DNA of 47,137 nucleotides from an uncultured Pseudomonadales bacterium (GCA_947494095.1 CANLTI010000040.1:1-47137), one strand, 5' to 3'. Counted from the stretch's first letter, positions 15,983-25,167 are shown. Program-made: numbers and translations. The notes: generated from the sequence alone by a model not told the origin.

Positions 15983-18400
15983 ATGACGGTTAAAATCCCA
16001 GGTTACACCATCAGCAAAACTCTGGGAAAGGGCGGTATGGCAACCGTTTACTTAGCCGTACAAGAGATTTTTGAGCGCAAGGTTGCGCTCAAAATTATGT
16101 CTCGCGCACTCAACGAGGATCCAGCCTTTGGCAAGCGCTTTATGCGCGAGGCCCAAATTGTTAGCAAGTTGATCCACCCTAACATTGTCACTGTCTACGA
16201 TGTCGGTCTCTATGACGGTAGCTATTACCTTTCAATGGAATACATCGAGGGTGATGACCTTAAACACTGCGGTAAACAACTAACCTTCCAAGAAAAAATA
16301 CGCGCAGTCAAAGACATCGCCAGTGCACTCGATACTTCGGGCGCTAAAGGGTATGTGCACCGCGATATCAAACCCGAAAACATTATGGTCGAAGCGGCAA
16401 CCAAGCGTGCCGTATTGATGGACTTTGGTATCGCCCGTGCAAGCGAAGCCGATATTAGTGTCACCCAAGCAGGCACCGCGATAGGTACGCCTCACTACAT
16501 GAGCCCAGAGCAAGCCAAAGGGCTAGATGTTGATCCGCGCGCCGACTTATACAGCTTAGGCGTTGTCCTGTTTTACCTTACCGCAGGCTATGTGCCTTTT
16601 GAGGGGGATTCCGCCGTGGCTATTGGCATTCGGCATATTACCGAAGCCATTCCCGAGCTCCCACCTTACCTGCGGGATATGCAATGGCTAATTGATAAAT
16701 CAATGGCCAAAGACCCCGACGATCGATTCCAAAGCGGTGCCGAGCTCATTGCCGCCCTTGACGATATTGATATTGCCTTGCTCACAGATAATATGAACCG
16801 CCAAACCGATCTCTCAGAGCCTGCCGATTTTGATACGCCAACACTGGTAGGCGAGCAACCCCATCACCAATATGGCGACGGCACTCAAGAGGAAGGACCC
16901 GAGGATTTCACCCTGTCATTTCACTCACAAGAGCCGCCAGCTATTGTGGATGTCAAATGGCCTATGTATGCCGCTGGCGCCTGTATTATTTTACTGGTCT
17001 CTATAGGGCTTTACTTAGTGGGCACTTATGAACCCAGCAACATTGAAGCTCAACCCACCCAGAGTCAGCTACTGAGCGCGCAGAGTTCACTCTCTGACAT
17101 TATTGTAAGTAAGCAGCTGTCAACCGAGCAAAAACAAGCCCTCCTGAGTATTCGTCAACGCATTACTCAGGCAAAAAACAGCTACAGTAACGAAGCATCG
17201 GAGCACAACTTAACCCAGCTGGCCGAGCTGTACCGGCAAGTACTCTCTATTGAGCCGGGCAACAAGGTCGCTCAACAAGCTCTCAATGCCTTGGCTGACG
17301 AGCAAATAACCCGCATTATGCCTTTATTTAATGAAGGCGAGTTCAAACAAGCCCAGCGCCAGCTGGCACTGGTTGTATCGGTATTTCCTCGCTATACCAC
17401 GGCAATACTCAACCGCATACGTAGCCAAATGACCCTACGCAGCCAAATAGAGTCACTACAAAAAGACGCTCAACAGTACTTTATTAGCAACCAACTAGTC
17501 GAACCCAGCCAGCAAAATGCCGCCGCCAGTTACCAAGCAATATTAGCTATCGCCCCCGAATTCAAGCCCGCCCACGCTGGCATCGAGCGCATTGCTCAAT
17601 CCCTAACCCAAAGCGCGCGCAATGCCTTAAGCGCAAAAGAGCTCAAAAATGCACGCCGCTTTATGTATTTAGCCTTGTCCGTATTGCCCTCTTATCAGCC
17701 TGCCCTAGACTTAGAAAAGCAGCTACTTAGTAACAGTACAGATGCCGAAAAAGTTCAAGCGCTATTAAAAAAAGCCAATCGCCACATACAAAACGGGGCT
17801 ATTTACACCCCTAAAGACCAAAACGCCTATGATGTATTATCTCGCGTTTTAGCGATTGACCCGCACAATAAGCCAGCCACGCAGCGGCGCAAGCAGCTCA
17901 GCACTGAATTTAAAGCCTCCATACTCACACTTGTACAACAAGGGCACTATAGCCAAGCACAAACAACCGCGAGCGCGGCTCAGCAAAGGCACTCTGGCGA
18001 TAAGGCAATACAGGCTGTCGCGCACGACATGCAGCAACTCATTCAAAAACATCAAGCCGCTGGCAACCCTAAAGTCATCAACATTCGAGCCTCCGGCGCA
18101 CCTAAACCCGACCTCGACCGTAAGCAGCCGCGTAGCATTGCCGTTGCCGACAAGCTATTTTTTAGGTTTGAGTATCTTAATTTTGAGCCAGCGCAAATAC
18201 AGCTACAAGCCAAGCTCATTGATGAACGCAACGAGGATACGCTCGGTCACAAAGCCTTGTTTATGACGGGCCCAAAAGGCGAATATGAGTTTTTACTCGA
18301 CCTGAGCCGAGCAGGCATTAAAGCTGGCAACTACCGCATCGATATTGGAAAATCGCAATCAAGTACAGTCCTTGGTTCATTACGCTTTAAAGTTGGCTAA
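15983..18400 (+). CDS. Transmembrane Ser/Thr protein kinase with extracytoplasmic helical region
   Basis: 805 residues. The cytoplasmic Hanks-type kinase domain (about 8-265) is complete: GKGGMATVYL (P-loop, 15-24), ALKI lysine 37, helix-C Glu 56, HRDIKPEN with Asp 128, DFG at 147-149, and GTPHYMSPEQ. A polar juxtamembrane stretch (270-325) includes DTPTLVG, the sort of Thr site that forkhead-associated domains bind. One membrane span is at about 328-347. The remaining ~455 residues are helical and TPR-like with repeated IL-AIxPxxKPA phrases, ending in a beta-rich C-terminal domain of ~80 residues. No partner phosphatase or FHA gene is beside it. ATG is preceded by AAGG. Targets are unknown; a cell-envelope or stress role is only a guess. 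Confidence 0.88.
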   Translation: MTVKIPGYTISKTLGKGGMATVYLAVQEIFERKVALKIMSRALNEDPAFGKRFMREAQIVSKLIHPNIVTVYDVGLYDGSYYLSMEYIEGDDLKHCGKQLTFQEKIRAVKDIASALDTSGAKGYVHRDIKPENIMVEAATKRAVLMDFGIARASEADISVTQAGTAIGTPHYMSPEQAKGLDVDPRADLYSLGVVLFYLTAGYVPFEGDSAVAIGIRHITEAIPELPPYLRDMQWLIDKSMAKDPDDRFQSGAELIAALDDIDIALLTDNMNRQTDLSEPADFDTPTLVGEQPHHQYGDGTQEEGPEDFTLSFHSQEPPAIVDVKWPMYAAGACIILLVSIGLYLVGTYEPSNIEAQPTQSQLLSAQSSLSDIIVSKQLSTEQKQALLSIRQRITQAKNSYSNEASEHNLTQLAELYRQVLSIEPGNKVAQQALNALADEQITRIMPLFNEGEFKQAQRQLALVVSVFPRYTTAILNRIRSQMTLRSQIESLQKDAQQYFISNQLVEPSQQNAAASYQAILAIAPEFKPAHAGIERIAQSLTQSARNALSAKELKNARRFMYLALSVLPSYQPALDLEKQLLSNSTDAEKVQALLKKANRHIQNGAIYTPKDQNAYDVLSRVLAIDPHNKPATQRRKQLSTEFKASILTLVQQGHYSQAQTTASAAQQRHSGDKAIQAVAHDMQQLIQKHQAAGNPKVINIRASGAPKPDLDRKQPRSIAVADKLFFRFEYLNFEPAQIQLQAKLIDERNEDTLGHKALFMTGPKGEYEFLLDLSRAGIKAGNYRIDIGKSQSSTVLGSLRFKVG

Positions 18401-18631
18401 ATCAAACACACCCTAAAGCCCTATTTAATAACCCTTGCTTGCTCTCCTCTCCTCTTTAGCGCCCATGTAAAAAGCCTACGACGCTAGGCCATACCACCTC
18501 TACGGCAAATATTCGCCTTATACTTTATTGGTATAACGCTCATCCCAAATTATTAACCACTCGAAAAAACAACACTTAAGTTTATGTTAGAGTTAGTAAT
18601 GAACTAAGCCTTTAGCGTTTTATTTCACTTT

Positions 18632-18668
18632 GTAATCATAACTGCCCTTATTCGGCGTTTATGATTAC
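18632..18668. promoter_or_regulatory. Perfect 10-bp inverted repeat upstream of the DUF1631 gene
   Basis: GTAATCATAA (18632-18641) faces TTATGATTAC (18659-18668) with a 17-base spacer, ending 30 bases before the GTG start. The surrounding 298-bp gap also holds TTATAC/GTATAA near 18520. The dyad could be an operator for a dimeric regulator or a 5'-UTR hairpin close to the ribosome site. Confidence 0.4.
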
Positions 18669-18698
18669 ACCGTGGCGCTAGACCTGCAGGAGTAAATT

Positions 18699-20945
18699 GT
18701 GCCCCCTACTAACACCAGCGCCGAGATTGTGACACTCGATTCGATGGCTAGCCCTATTCATATAGGGTTAAATAAGCTACCGCCCAGTCTCGCCTGTGTG
18801 CACCAAAAATATAAAGTCGTCTTAGAAGCCTTACTAAGTGTATTTTTTGATAGAGTCAATGAGGCTATTTTTTTCGCTGCGGATACAGCCGCTAGCCAAC
18901 ACCTTGAAAGACAACTTTTTGATGCGAATCACACGCTGAGCGCACAAAAGAAGCTTTTTATTCAAGTTTTTATCGATAATGTTGATGTGTCTTTTAGCCA
19001 CTGTATGAGCCCACAGCCCCATGCCCAACCTCAAACTCAAACTCAAAAACTCACAAGCGATAGCGCCGCGCGCACCGGCAAACAGAACGAAGATCAAGAG
19101 GTTAGCGCGCTACACCATTTAATGGCTCGTATTCACACGGTATTAGCGCACCCTTATAACGCCGTTAATATGATGTCGCGCCGCGCTTTAGGTGCGCTGT
19201 TTCACGAACAAATACAACACTTACCGCTACCTGCTGAAGCACTTATGTGTGCAAAAAAAACCTTTAATGACGTGGTACTTAACTCACTTGAGGCTATTTA
19301 TGAAGGTTTAGAGCAACAACTCAATGCCTATAATATTCCTGTTGCTCATACCACTGACAAGCATTTTTCGGGTCAGCAAGTCACACAATTGATTCTCCGA
19401 CGAAAACAAAAAAATAATCAACACTCTTTTGATGCCGTTACAGCCGCCATATTGCACAACACCTTAAAAACCAATAAAAAAGCACAAGAAATAACACCTA
19501 AAGATCAACTAAGAATACTGGATATTGCACAGCGTGAGCTTGCCCAAACAACTACCCATCACTCTGGCGCAACGATTCAGCTATTAACCAACATACAAAA
19601 CCGTTTAGGTATTCACGGACAAATATCAACCCATACGTTAGAGCTAATTAAGCTGGTGAATGTGATGTTTGCTATCACAACTCGGCATAAAAGTATCGAC
19701 ACTCTTATCAAAGGCTATATTCATCGACTATTAATACCTACGCTTAAAATAACGATGATCGATAAGTCATTTTTTACAACCAGCCAGCACCCCTTTAGAG
19801 CTTTACTCAATGAAATGGTAACCCTTGCTTTAGATTGGCAGCACGTAAAAGACCCTAAACTCAGCAGCCCTATTATTCGATGTATCGATCAAATAACCAG
19901 TGACATTTGTGAAAACTTCAGCTCTGATATAGCTATTTTTACACCAGTCTTAAAAAAGCTTCGACAACAGCGCCAACACCCTAAACGGTTATCACTACTT
20001 AATACGCGCCTCACCGCGAATACTCAGAGTAAAAACGTTGTTCAACACGCTGAAAAAATTGCTAGCGCAGCTATTCAAGAGCAGCTCAAGCAGCTCAAGC
20101 CACCCGCTATTATTGCTTTATTTGCCAATAAGCTATGGCAAGAGGTACTGCTTGTTTGCATACTTCGCGCCGGCTTTCAATCAGCGCAATGGAAGCAACA
20201 CATTGCCATACTGCAAAGGCTTAGCCTACTAGCAACCCCCTGTACAAGCACCAAAGAAAAAATCAATAGAATTCAACAACTGCCTCTTATTTTTATCGAA
20301 ATACAGCAGTGCCTAGCACTTTGTGCTCATAGCGCATTCGATGCGGCCGAAATCATCGAGGTGCTAAGTAACACGTTACGCGCCTGCCTAGCAGGCAGCG
20401 AAGCCCCTAAAAGCTTTACTCTTAAAAATGCACAAGCCACCGAGACACCCAACCCTAAAAATATCGAACACGCCCAAGCAGCCGTCTCTATACCCGTACG
20501 CCAAAACAATAACTCAACAAAACAAACGACACCGTCTAACCCTTTAAAAGAAACCGTAATCACGCCACAAAAAAGCCCCGATAAACAACAGCCTTCGGCA
20601 GTGCTTAACACCAACCCCCACCTTGCTGACGATCAAGCAAATGAGATACTAAAACAACAAGTCCTGACATTTAGCCGAGGCATGGCCTTTGACTGGCATG
20701 AGCCGACCCAGGGCATTATACGATGCCGATTAGCCGCCATCATAAAGCAAACCAACAACTATATTTTTATTAATAGAAATGGTATTAAAGTGGCTCAGCT
20801 CGGTATGCAAGCACTCATCGATGCCATTAAAAACGGGCAAATGACTACGGTTGAGCACAACAACGAGATATTCAGCTCGGCATTAGAGGAGGTAGTATCT
20901 GGATTGCGTCAGGATAAAATTAATAACGCCAGCACCAATCATTAA
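18699..20945 (+). CDS. DUF1631 family protein
   Basis: 748 residues, starting at a GTG 6 bases after AGGAG. It matches the DUF1631 pattern known from pseudomonads and relatives: a long helical N-terminal body (about 20-560), a low-complexity Gln/Pro/Thr linker (about 570-640) and a C-terminal beta-rich end (FDWHEPTQGIIRCRLAAI, then IFINRNGIKVAQ, then a helix with ALEEVVSGLR) that resembles PilZ-like barrels. I do not see the RxxxR...D/NxSxxG c-di-GMP signature. No membrane span. Function is unknown in the family. Not coupled to neighbours; the kinase gene is 298 bases upstream. Confidence 0.75.
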   Translation: MPPTNTSAEIVTLDSMASPIHIGLNKLPPSLACVHQKYKVVLEALLSVFFDRVNEAIFFAADTAASQHLERQLFDANHTLSAQKKLFIQVFIDNVDVSFSHCMSPQPHAQPQTQTQKLTSDSAARTGKQNEDQEVSALHHLMARIHTVLAHPYNAVNMMSRRALGALFHEQIQHLPLPAEALMCAKKTFNDVVLNSLEAIYEGLEQQLNAYNIPVAHTTDKHFSGQQVTQLILRRKQKNNQHSFDAVTAAILHNTLKTNKKAQEITPKDQLRILDIAQRELAQTTTHHSGATIQLLTNIQNRLGIHGQISTHTLELIKLVNVMFAITTRHKSIDTLIKGYIHRLLIPTLKITMIDKSFFTTSQHPFRALLNEMVTLALDWQHVKDPKLSSPIIRCIDQITSDICENFSSDIAIFTPVLKKLRQQRQHPKRLSLLNTRLTANTQSKNVVQHAEKIASAAIQEQLKQLKPPAIIALFANKLWQEVLLVCILRAGFQSAQWKQHIAILQRLSLLATPCTSTKEKINRIQQLPLIFIEIQQCLALCAHSAFDAAEIIEVLSNTLRACLAGSEAPKSFTLKNAQATETPNPKNIEHAQAAVSIPVRQNNNSTKQTTPSNPLKETVITPQKSPDKQQPSAVLNTNPHLADDQANEILKQQVLTFSRGMAFDWHEPTQGIIRCRLAAIIKQTNNYIFINRNGIKVAQLGMQALIDAIKNGQMTTVEHNNEIFSSALEEVVSGLRQDKINNASTNH

Positions 20946-21129
20946 AAAATGGTCGTTAGTTTGGCTACAGGGTTACGTTTATTTGGCTAATTAAGGGGTA
21001 AGGGATAAGGTTTCAGATTACGTATGCCAAAGCAATTGGAGGCATAAGCACCGAAGCCATAATGACTAGCATTGACAACTATCTTGAAAAACAGCGGCAC
21101 TGGCAAGATTAAAGAGTGTAAGAGTTGAA

Positions 21130-21176
21130 ATATAGTGGGTTACATATAGTAGGTTAAAGTATAGTCGATTAATACA
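21130..21176. repeat. Degenerate short tandem repeat
   Basis: Three to four near-copies of a 14-15 base unit follow each other: ATATAGTGGGTTA, CATATAGTAGGTTA and AAGTATAGTCGATTA, with a last partial ATACAGTAGTATT. It lies in the 276-base gap between the convergent DUF1631 and DUF2802 genes, where no gene is seen. Confidence 0.5.
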
Positions 21177-21221
21177 GTAGTATTGCTTGCGGTATTGCGC
21201 CAAGCGCGTCCTCCGCGCCCC

Positions 21222-21632
21222 TCATGAGTCGCTTTCGGTCAGACCTTCAGCGCACATGCGTTGCATTAAATGCGCTTCAGAGTGAGATATTCCACAGGTT
21301 GCTGCAATGGTATCAACATCCGCGCCTTGACGAATCATTTGAGTGGCTTGTGAATAAGAAAAAGACGGTTCCTCGATAATCTCTGGAGAAGGCTGATCAA
21401 GTAAGGCTTTGACGCGCTTTTCCAGATGCAACATTCGCTGCCCCATACCAATCGATACCTTTAATGACTGAGCTTGCGATTTTTTTAAATCCAACAATAG
21501 CTGATGCTGTAATGCCGCTTCGCGCACGCGCTTACGCAACTGAAGTGTGCATGCGCAAAAAACAATAGCCGCAGGTACAATACCTGCGGCAACAATAATA
21601 GCGCCATCCAATATTACACTACCACTCAACAT
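21222..21632 (-). CDS. DUF2802 domain protein of the chemotaxis cluster
   Basis: 136 residues: one N-terminal membrane span (about 8-30, IIVAAGIVPAAIVFCACTL), a coiled-coil-like middle (about 33-80) and a conserved C-terminal helix-turn-helix-like part (SQATQMIRQGADVDTIAATC, GISHSEAHLM). A DUF2802 gene commonly follows cheW in Pseudomonas-type motility clusters. It is the last gene of the minus-strand supercluster, 29 bases after cheW. Function is not established. Confidence 0.75.
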   Translation of the reverse strand: MLSGSVILDGAIIVAAGIVPAAIVFCACTLQLRKRVREAALQHQLLLDLKKSQAQSLKVSIGMGQRMLHLEKRVKALLDQPSPEIIEEPSFSYSQATQMIRQGADVDTIAATCGISHSEAHLMQRMCAEGLTESDS

Positions 21633-21661
21633 AAGCGCCTCATATAGCCATGTTAGTTAGG

Positions 21662-22147
21662 TCAAAAACCGCCTATTGCTGCCCACTCCTCATCAGAGAT
21701 TAATTTATCTAGCTCAATCAAAATAAGTAACTCATTATTTTTATGGCAAACACCTTGAATAAATTTAGCGCTTTCTTCATTGCCAACATTCGGTGCTGTT
21801 TCTATTTCTGACTGACGCAAATAAACAACCTCTGCCACGCTATCGACTAATATACCGACCACATTTTTTTCAGCTTCGATAATAACAATTCGCGTATTAT
21901 CAGTAATCTCGCCAGGCGACAGCGCAAACCGATTACGCGTATCGATTACCGTGACAACATTACCACGTAAATTAATAATGCCGATAACATAATGTGGTGC
22001 TCCAGGCACAGGAGCAATTTCGGTATAACGTAAGACCTCTTGGACCTGCATAACATTGACGCCGTACGTTTCGCCGGCTAAATGAAATGTGACCCATTGT
22101 AAAACAGGATCTTCACTGATTTTTTTTTTGGTTAATTGTGCCGTCAT
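21662..22147 (-). CDS. cheW: Chemotaxis coupling protein CheW
   Basis: 161-residue adaptor that links methyl-accepting receptors to CheA. The SH3-like double barrel is evident (QWVTFHLAGETYGVNVMQVQ, then VIGIINLRGNVVTVIDTR, then GILVDSVAEVVYL). ATG 22147 is chosen: GAGGG lies about 12 bases upstream and the protein starts MTAQLTKKK as in Pseudomonas CheW. A longer frame reaching 22210 would enter the family-2 repeat. That repeat lies only 40 bases upstream of the start, so this gene may rely on a promoter within or beyond the element. Confidence 0.92.
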   Translation of the reverse strand: MTAQLTKKKISEDPVLQWVTFHLAGETYGVNVMQVQEVLRYTEIAPVPGAPHYVIGIINLRGNVVTVIDTRNRFALSPGEITDNTRIVIIEAEKNVVGILVDSVAEVVYLRQSEIETAPNVGNEESAKFIQGVCHKNNELLILIELDKLISDEEWAAIGGF

Positions 22148-22187
22148 GCCCCGCGCCCTCAAAAAACTGCTAACAATACATTGTTTA

Positions 22188-22491
22188 TAACTATTCAGCC
22201 AAACTAGCAAACCCTTATTAACACGGTGCCGATATTAACACGGTGCCGATGCGTTGTTTTCTGGATATATAAGCGCCGGGCCTTGCAGAGAAAGCAAGGG
22301 TTAGACAGTGCACCTGCATAGAGATATGCAAGAGTAGACTTTGCAGGTGCACACTGTCGAGAGCGCTTATATATCACCCGCCCCAGCATGGATGCGTGGG
22401 GTAGACTTTGCAGGAGCACAAAGCCGCGGACGGCTTGAGCAGCCCAGTAAATGATTCATTAGCGCCTAATTTCGGTACCTCTGAATAATTA
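22188..22491 (-). repeat. MITE-like repeat family 2, copy 1 (full length)
   Basis: A 304-bp element between parP and cheW. It begins TAACTATTCAG and ends GAATAATTA. Its right arm, reversed, reads CAGAGGTACCGAAATTAGGC and GCTAATGAATCATTTACTGG and matches the left arm of copy 3 at 32144. Inside are ATATAAGCGC blocks on both sides and a large internal hairpin (CACCTGCA...TGCAGGTG; GACAGTG...CACTGTC). A 17-bp unit, ATTAACACGGTGCCGAT, is duplicated in tandem at 22217-22250, the mark of a slippage event. No protein is encoded. Confidence 0.8.
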
Positions 22492-22577
22492 CCAATTATT
22501 CTCTCTTTACTATAGACGACAGCAGCAGCTGCGCCAGTAGCCTAGTGAGAGGATTTTAAGCTTTAGACCGATGGCTG

Positions 22578-23894
22578 CTATAAAAAAGTGAGCAGCGCCG
22601 GTGCATCAATTAATACGCACATTTGTTTTTTGATTGCACCCGCAAGCCATGGGTTATTGGTATTCAAAGGGCGCCACTGGACATCTTCGGGTTTAATCGT
22701 GACGGGGTTTGTCAGGGTATCAACAGCAAAGCCCCACAAACACCCGGCTAAACCTAAAATATAGAGCTCGCTATCCATATTAAGGCTGGGCGCTCGATCA
22801 GGCATGAAGTATGCGCCTGCATCAATAACTTTTAACTGACCCTGAGATAAGGGCTTAACCCCTAACATCCATGATGGCGTATTAGGTAATTGCTTAAGCG
22901 GCTCCTCATGGGTATAAATATGCCCAAGCGCAGTTAAAGGGATGGCCAGTGTCACCCCTCGGCATTTAAATAACAGTGCATCAAAGGTATCTTGGGCCCA
23001 CGATGGGTGATGGTTGCTCCAATGAGCGCGAAAGTCAGGGTTATTGCATACTGGTTTTTGTGATGCTGCCTCTAAAGCACTCACCGCTGAGCCTTTTAAA
23101 GCCTGATTAATGCACGTGTCTTGGAACGCCACATCAGCGCTTGGCAATGGGGCATCTTGTGGGCTTATGATCGGGTTATTTGGCGCAGATGCCTGAATAC
23201 GCGGCTTATCTTGCACCGCAATAACACGCGTATCTGCTGAGATCACTGAGGCTGGCGCGCTACTTTTAATAGGCTGCGGGTCGATCTGCGGCTTGGGTTC
23301 GGCTGGGCAAGGCGTCAAAGGGACGTTTAAGGTTTGATCTAAAAGCGCTTGCAACGCTCTTTTTTGCTTTGGTTCTAACAATAAATCACTAGGAATTTGC
23401 TCTGCCGTGTACCCTATTTTTTTGGGTGTTGGCATGGGGGCCTTTGCGCTAACATTATCAGGACTTTTAGGCAATAACGCCTGAGCATAATTTTTTGGCG
23501 AGCTTTTATGACCGATCTGATCAGTAACAGTCACCCCGTTATTGGTCGTGACCAAAGCTTCATTTTTTACACCCAAAGCCTTATTTTTTACACCCAAATT
23601 TTTATTCGTGACGAGACAATTTTTATCTGTGATTTTATTGACGGTCTGTGTATGTCCCTCATGTATGGACATATTACCGATTGTATTTTTTTGTGTACAA
23701 GACGATGACTCCGCATTCTCTAGAGGCAAAGTCGCTTGCTCGCGTTCTGGTCCTGGTTCTGGTCCTGGTTCTGATTCTGATTGTTCAATGCAATCACGCT
23801 CTACTAACGCATCTACAGGCCCACTAAAAAGACTCATCATATATTGTTCAAGCGGATCATCTCCCGCTTCAGTTTGATCGACAATATCAGACAT
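22578..23894 (-). CDS. parP: ParP-like CheW-domain protein (array localisation)
   Basis: 438 residues. Residues ~1-290 are polar, low in complexity and probably disordered, with short internal repeats (PGPEPGPE; LGVKNKALGVKNEAL). The last ~140 residues form a CheW-like domain (LFKCRGVTLAIPLTALGHIY onward to VLIDAPALLTF). It lies directly after the ParA-like gene and before cheW, the position of ParP in Vibrio and of its homologue in Pseudomonas. There the C-terminal domain inserts into chemosensory arrays and binds CheA, while the N-terminal part contacts ParC. The tail is unusually long and repeat-rich. Start ATG is 14 bases after parC's stop. Confidence 0.82.
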   Translation of the reverse strand: MSDIVDQTEAGDDPLEQYMMSLFSGPVDALVERDCIEQSESEPGPEPGPEREQATLPLENAESSSCTQKNTIGNMSIHEGHTQTVNKITDKNCLVTNKNLGVKNKALGVKNEALVTTNNGVTVTDQIGHKSSPKNYAQALLPKSPDNVSAKAPMPTPKKIGYTAEQIPSDLLLEPKQKRALQALLDQTLNVPLTPCPAEPKPQIDPQPIKSSAPASVISADTRVIAVQDKPRIQASAPNNPIISPQDAPLPSADVAFQDTCINQALKGSAVSALEAASQKPVCNNPDFRAHWSNHHPSWAQDTFDALLFKCRGVTLAIPLTALGHIYTHEEPLKQLPNTPSWMLGVKPLSQGQLKVIDAGAYFMPDRAPSLNMDSELYILGLAGCLWGFAVDTLTNPVTIKPEDVQWRPLNTNNPWLAGAIKKQMCVLIDAPALLTFL

Positions 23895-23908
23895 AATAGC
23901 AACCTAAA

Positions 23909-24712
23909 TTAACTTGCACGCCTATGCTCGCCATCAGTGAGTAATTCGTGGCGAATAAGCTGATGATAAAGCTGCTGATAACACTCAACCGCTGAGGAAC
24001 TCGGGGAAAATAAATTAGGTGGCACGCCAGCTTTGCTAGCATCACGAATACGTGTATCGATGACGACTTTACCTTTCCAAACACAATCACCGTATTCATT
24101 CCTCAAGGCGCGCAAACTTTGTACGCTAGCTGACGTTCGGCGATCAAACATTGTGGGCACCACCACATAAGGTAAAGGGGTGGACCTCGACCGTCCAAGC
24201 ATTTTTAATGTGTGCAGCATTCGTTCAAGACCTTTTATCGCTAAATACTCTGTTTGTACCGGAATAATCAACTGCTGACAGGCCGCCAAAGCATTAATCA
24301 TTAATACTCCCAATACAGGCGGGCAATCAAGAATAACCAGATCAAAGTCATCTTTAATATGCTCGAGTGCGCGACTCATCACTAAACCTAAGCCATCACA
24401 GGCATGCATTTGCCGCTCTAAAGTCGCTAACGCTGTTGCCGCTGGCAACAAATGTAGCGTCGGTAAAGGTGTTTTTCGAATTAAGCTTTGCAATAACCCT
24501 TGATTTAATACCTCGCGTTTTTCAAATAAAGTGTAACTGCTTTTATGCGTATAATCGGGTTCCTGCCTAAAATACATGCTCAAAGAGCCATGGGGATCTA
24601 AATCGATCATTAAAACACGCTGCCCTGTAGCGGCAGCAATTCCAGCTAAGGCTACTGTTGTAGAGGTTTTACCAACACCGCCTTTTTGATTTGCAATAGT
24701 CCATACTTCCAT
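23909..24712 (-). CDS. parC: ParC, ParA-like ATPase of the chemotaxis cluster
   Basis: 267 residues, with deviant Walker A QKGGVGKTST at about 9-18, the Walker A' DLDPHGSLSM and the Walker B VILDCPPVLG. This is a ParA/MinD-type dimerising ATPase. Next to parP, cheW and the che genes it corresponds to ParC, which places chemosensory arrays at the old pole, rather than to plasmid or chromosome partitioning: no parB or parS is present. ATG 24712 is taken as the start; a TTG two codons earlier is possible. The 247-base upstream gap lacks a gene, then repeats of both families follow. Confidence 0.88.
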   Translation of the reverse strand: MEVWTIANQKGGVGKTSTTVALAGIAAATGQRVLMIDLDPHGSLSMYFRQEPDYTHKSSYTLFEKREVLNQGLLQSLIRKTPLPTLHLLPAATALATLERQMHACDGLGLVMSRALEHIKDDFDLVILDCPPVLGVLMINALAACQQLIIPVQTEYLAIKGLERMLHTLKMLGRSRSTPLPYVVVPTMFDRRTSASVQSLRALRNEYGDCVWKGKVVIDTRIRDASKAGVPPNLFSPSSSAVECYQQLYHQLIRHELLTDGEHRRAS

Positions 24713-24959
24713 CGTCAATACCCGACTATAAATTTATTCATCTACGCAAATACAAAGCAACATTTACTCCAACATTGACAACAGCAATCATTCAAAGAAT
24801 AACTCATCAAAGCATCGCAACTTAGAAATACGCCAATAAAGACTTTCATAAACCGTTACGGGGCAGCTCTGGCTCTGATTCTGTCTCCGATGAGAGACTA
24901 AGCCTGCTGAATTATGACCACGAGGAAAATTTTTTAATATTTTTATTTTAAAAAAACGG

Positions 24960-25105
24960 TAACTATTAAGAGGGGCTAAAATCGGGCGCTAATGCATTAT
25001 TTACTGTGGCGGTCGCTATATAAGCGCTCTCGACAGTGTGCTCCTGCAAAGTCTACTATTGCATACCTTATTCAGGTGAAGCTTGTCAGCTTGGCCGAAT
25101 AGTTA
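24960..25105 (+). repeat. MITE-like repeat family 2, copy 2 (short form)
   Basis: A 146-bp element with TAACTATTAAGAGG at the left and GAATAGTTA at the right. It shares GCTAATG, TTTACTG, GCTATATAAGCGCT and CTCCTGCAAAGTCTA with copy 3 (32144) but lacks the right-arm block (GGCCCGGCGCTT). It lies between parC and motD, 62 bases from family-1 copy B. Confidence 0.75.
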
Positions 25106-25167
25106 CCAATAAATATAGCCTAAAATTTATCTGACTATTGATGACATAATGAAATCACTACCAGGCC

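Noticed and set aside
21002..21112. 36-codon frame ending in TSIDNYLEKQRHWQD that looks protein-like, perhaps a transposase tail
   Set aside because: Too short to assign, no start context, and I could not match it to a family with confidence.
22204..22419. Open frame of 71 codons upstream of cheW
   Set aside because: It lies wholly inside a family-2 repeat and is explained by its palindromic sequence.
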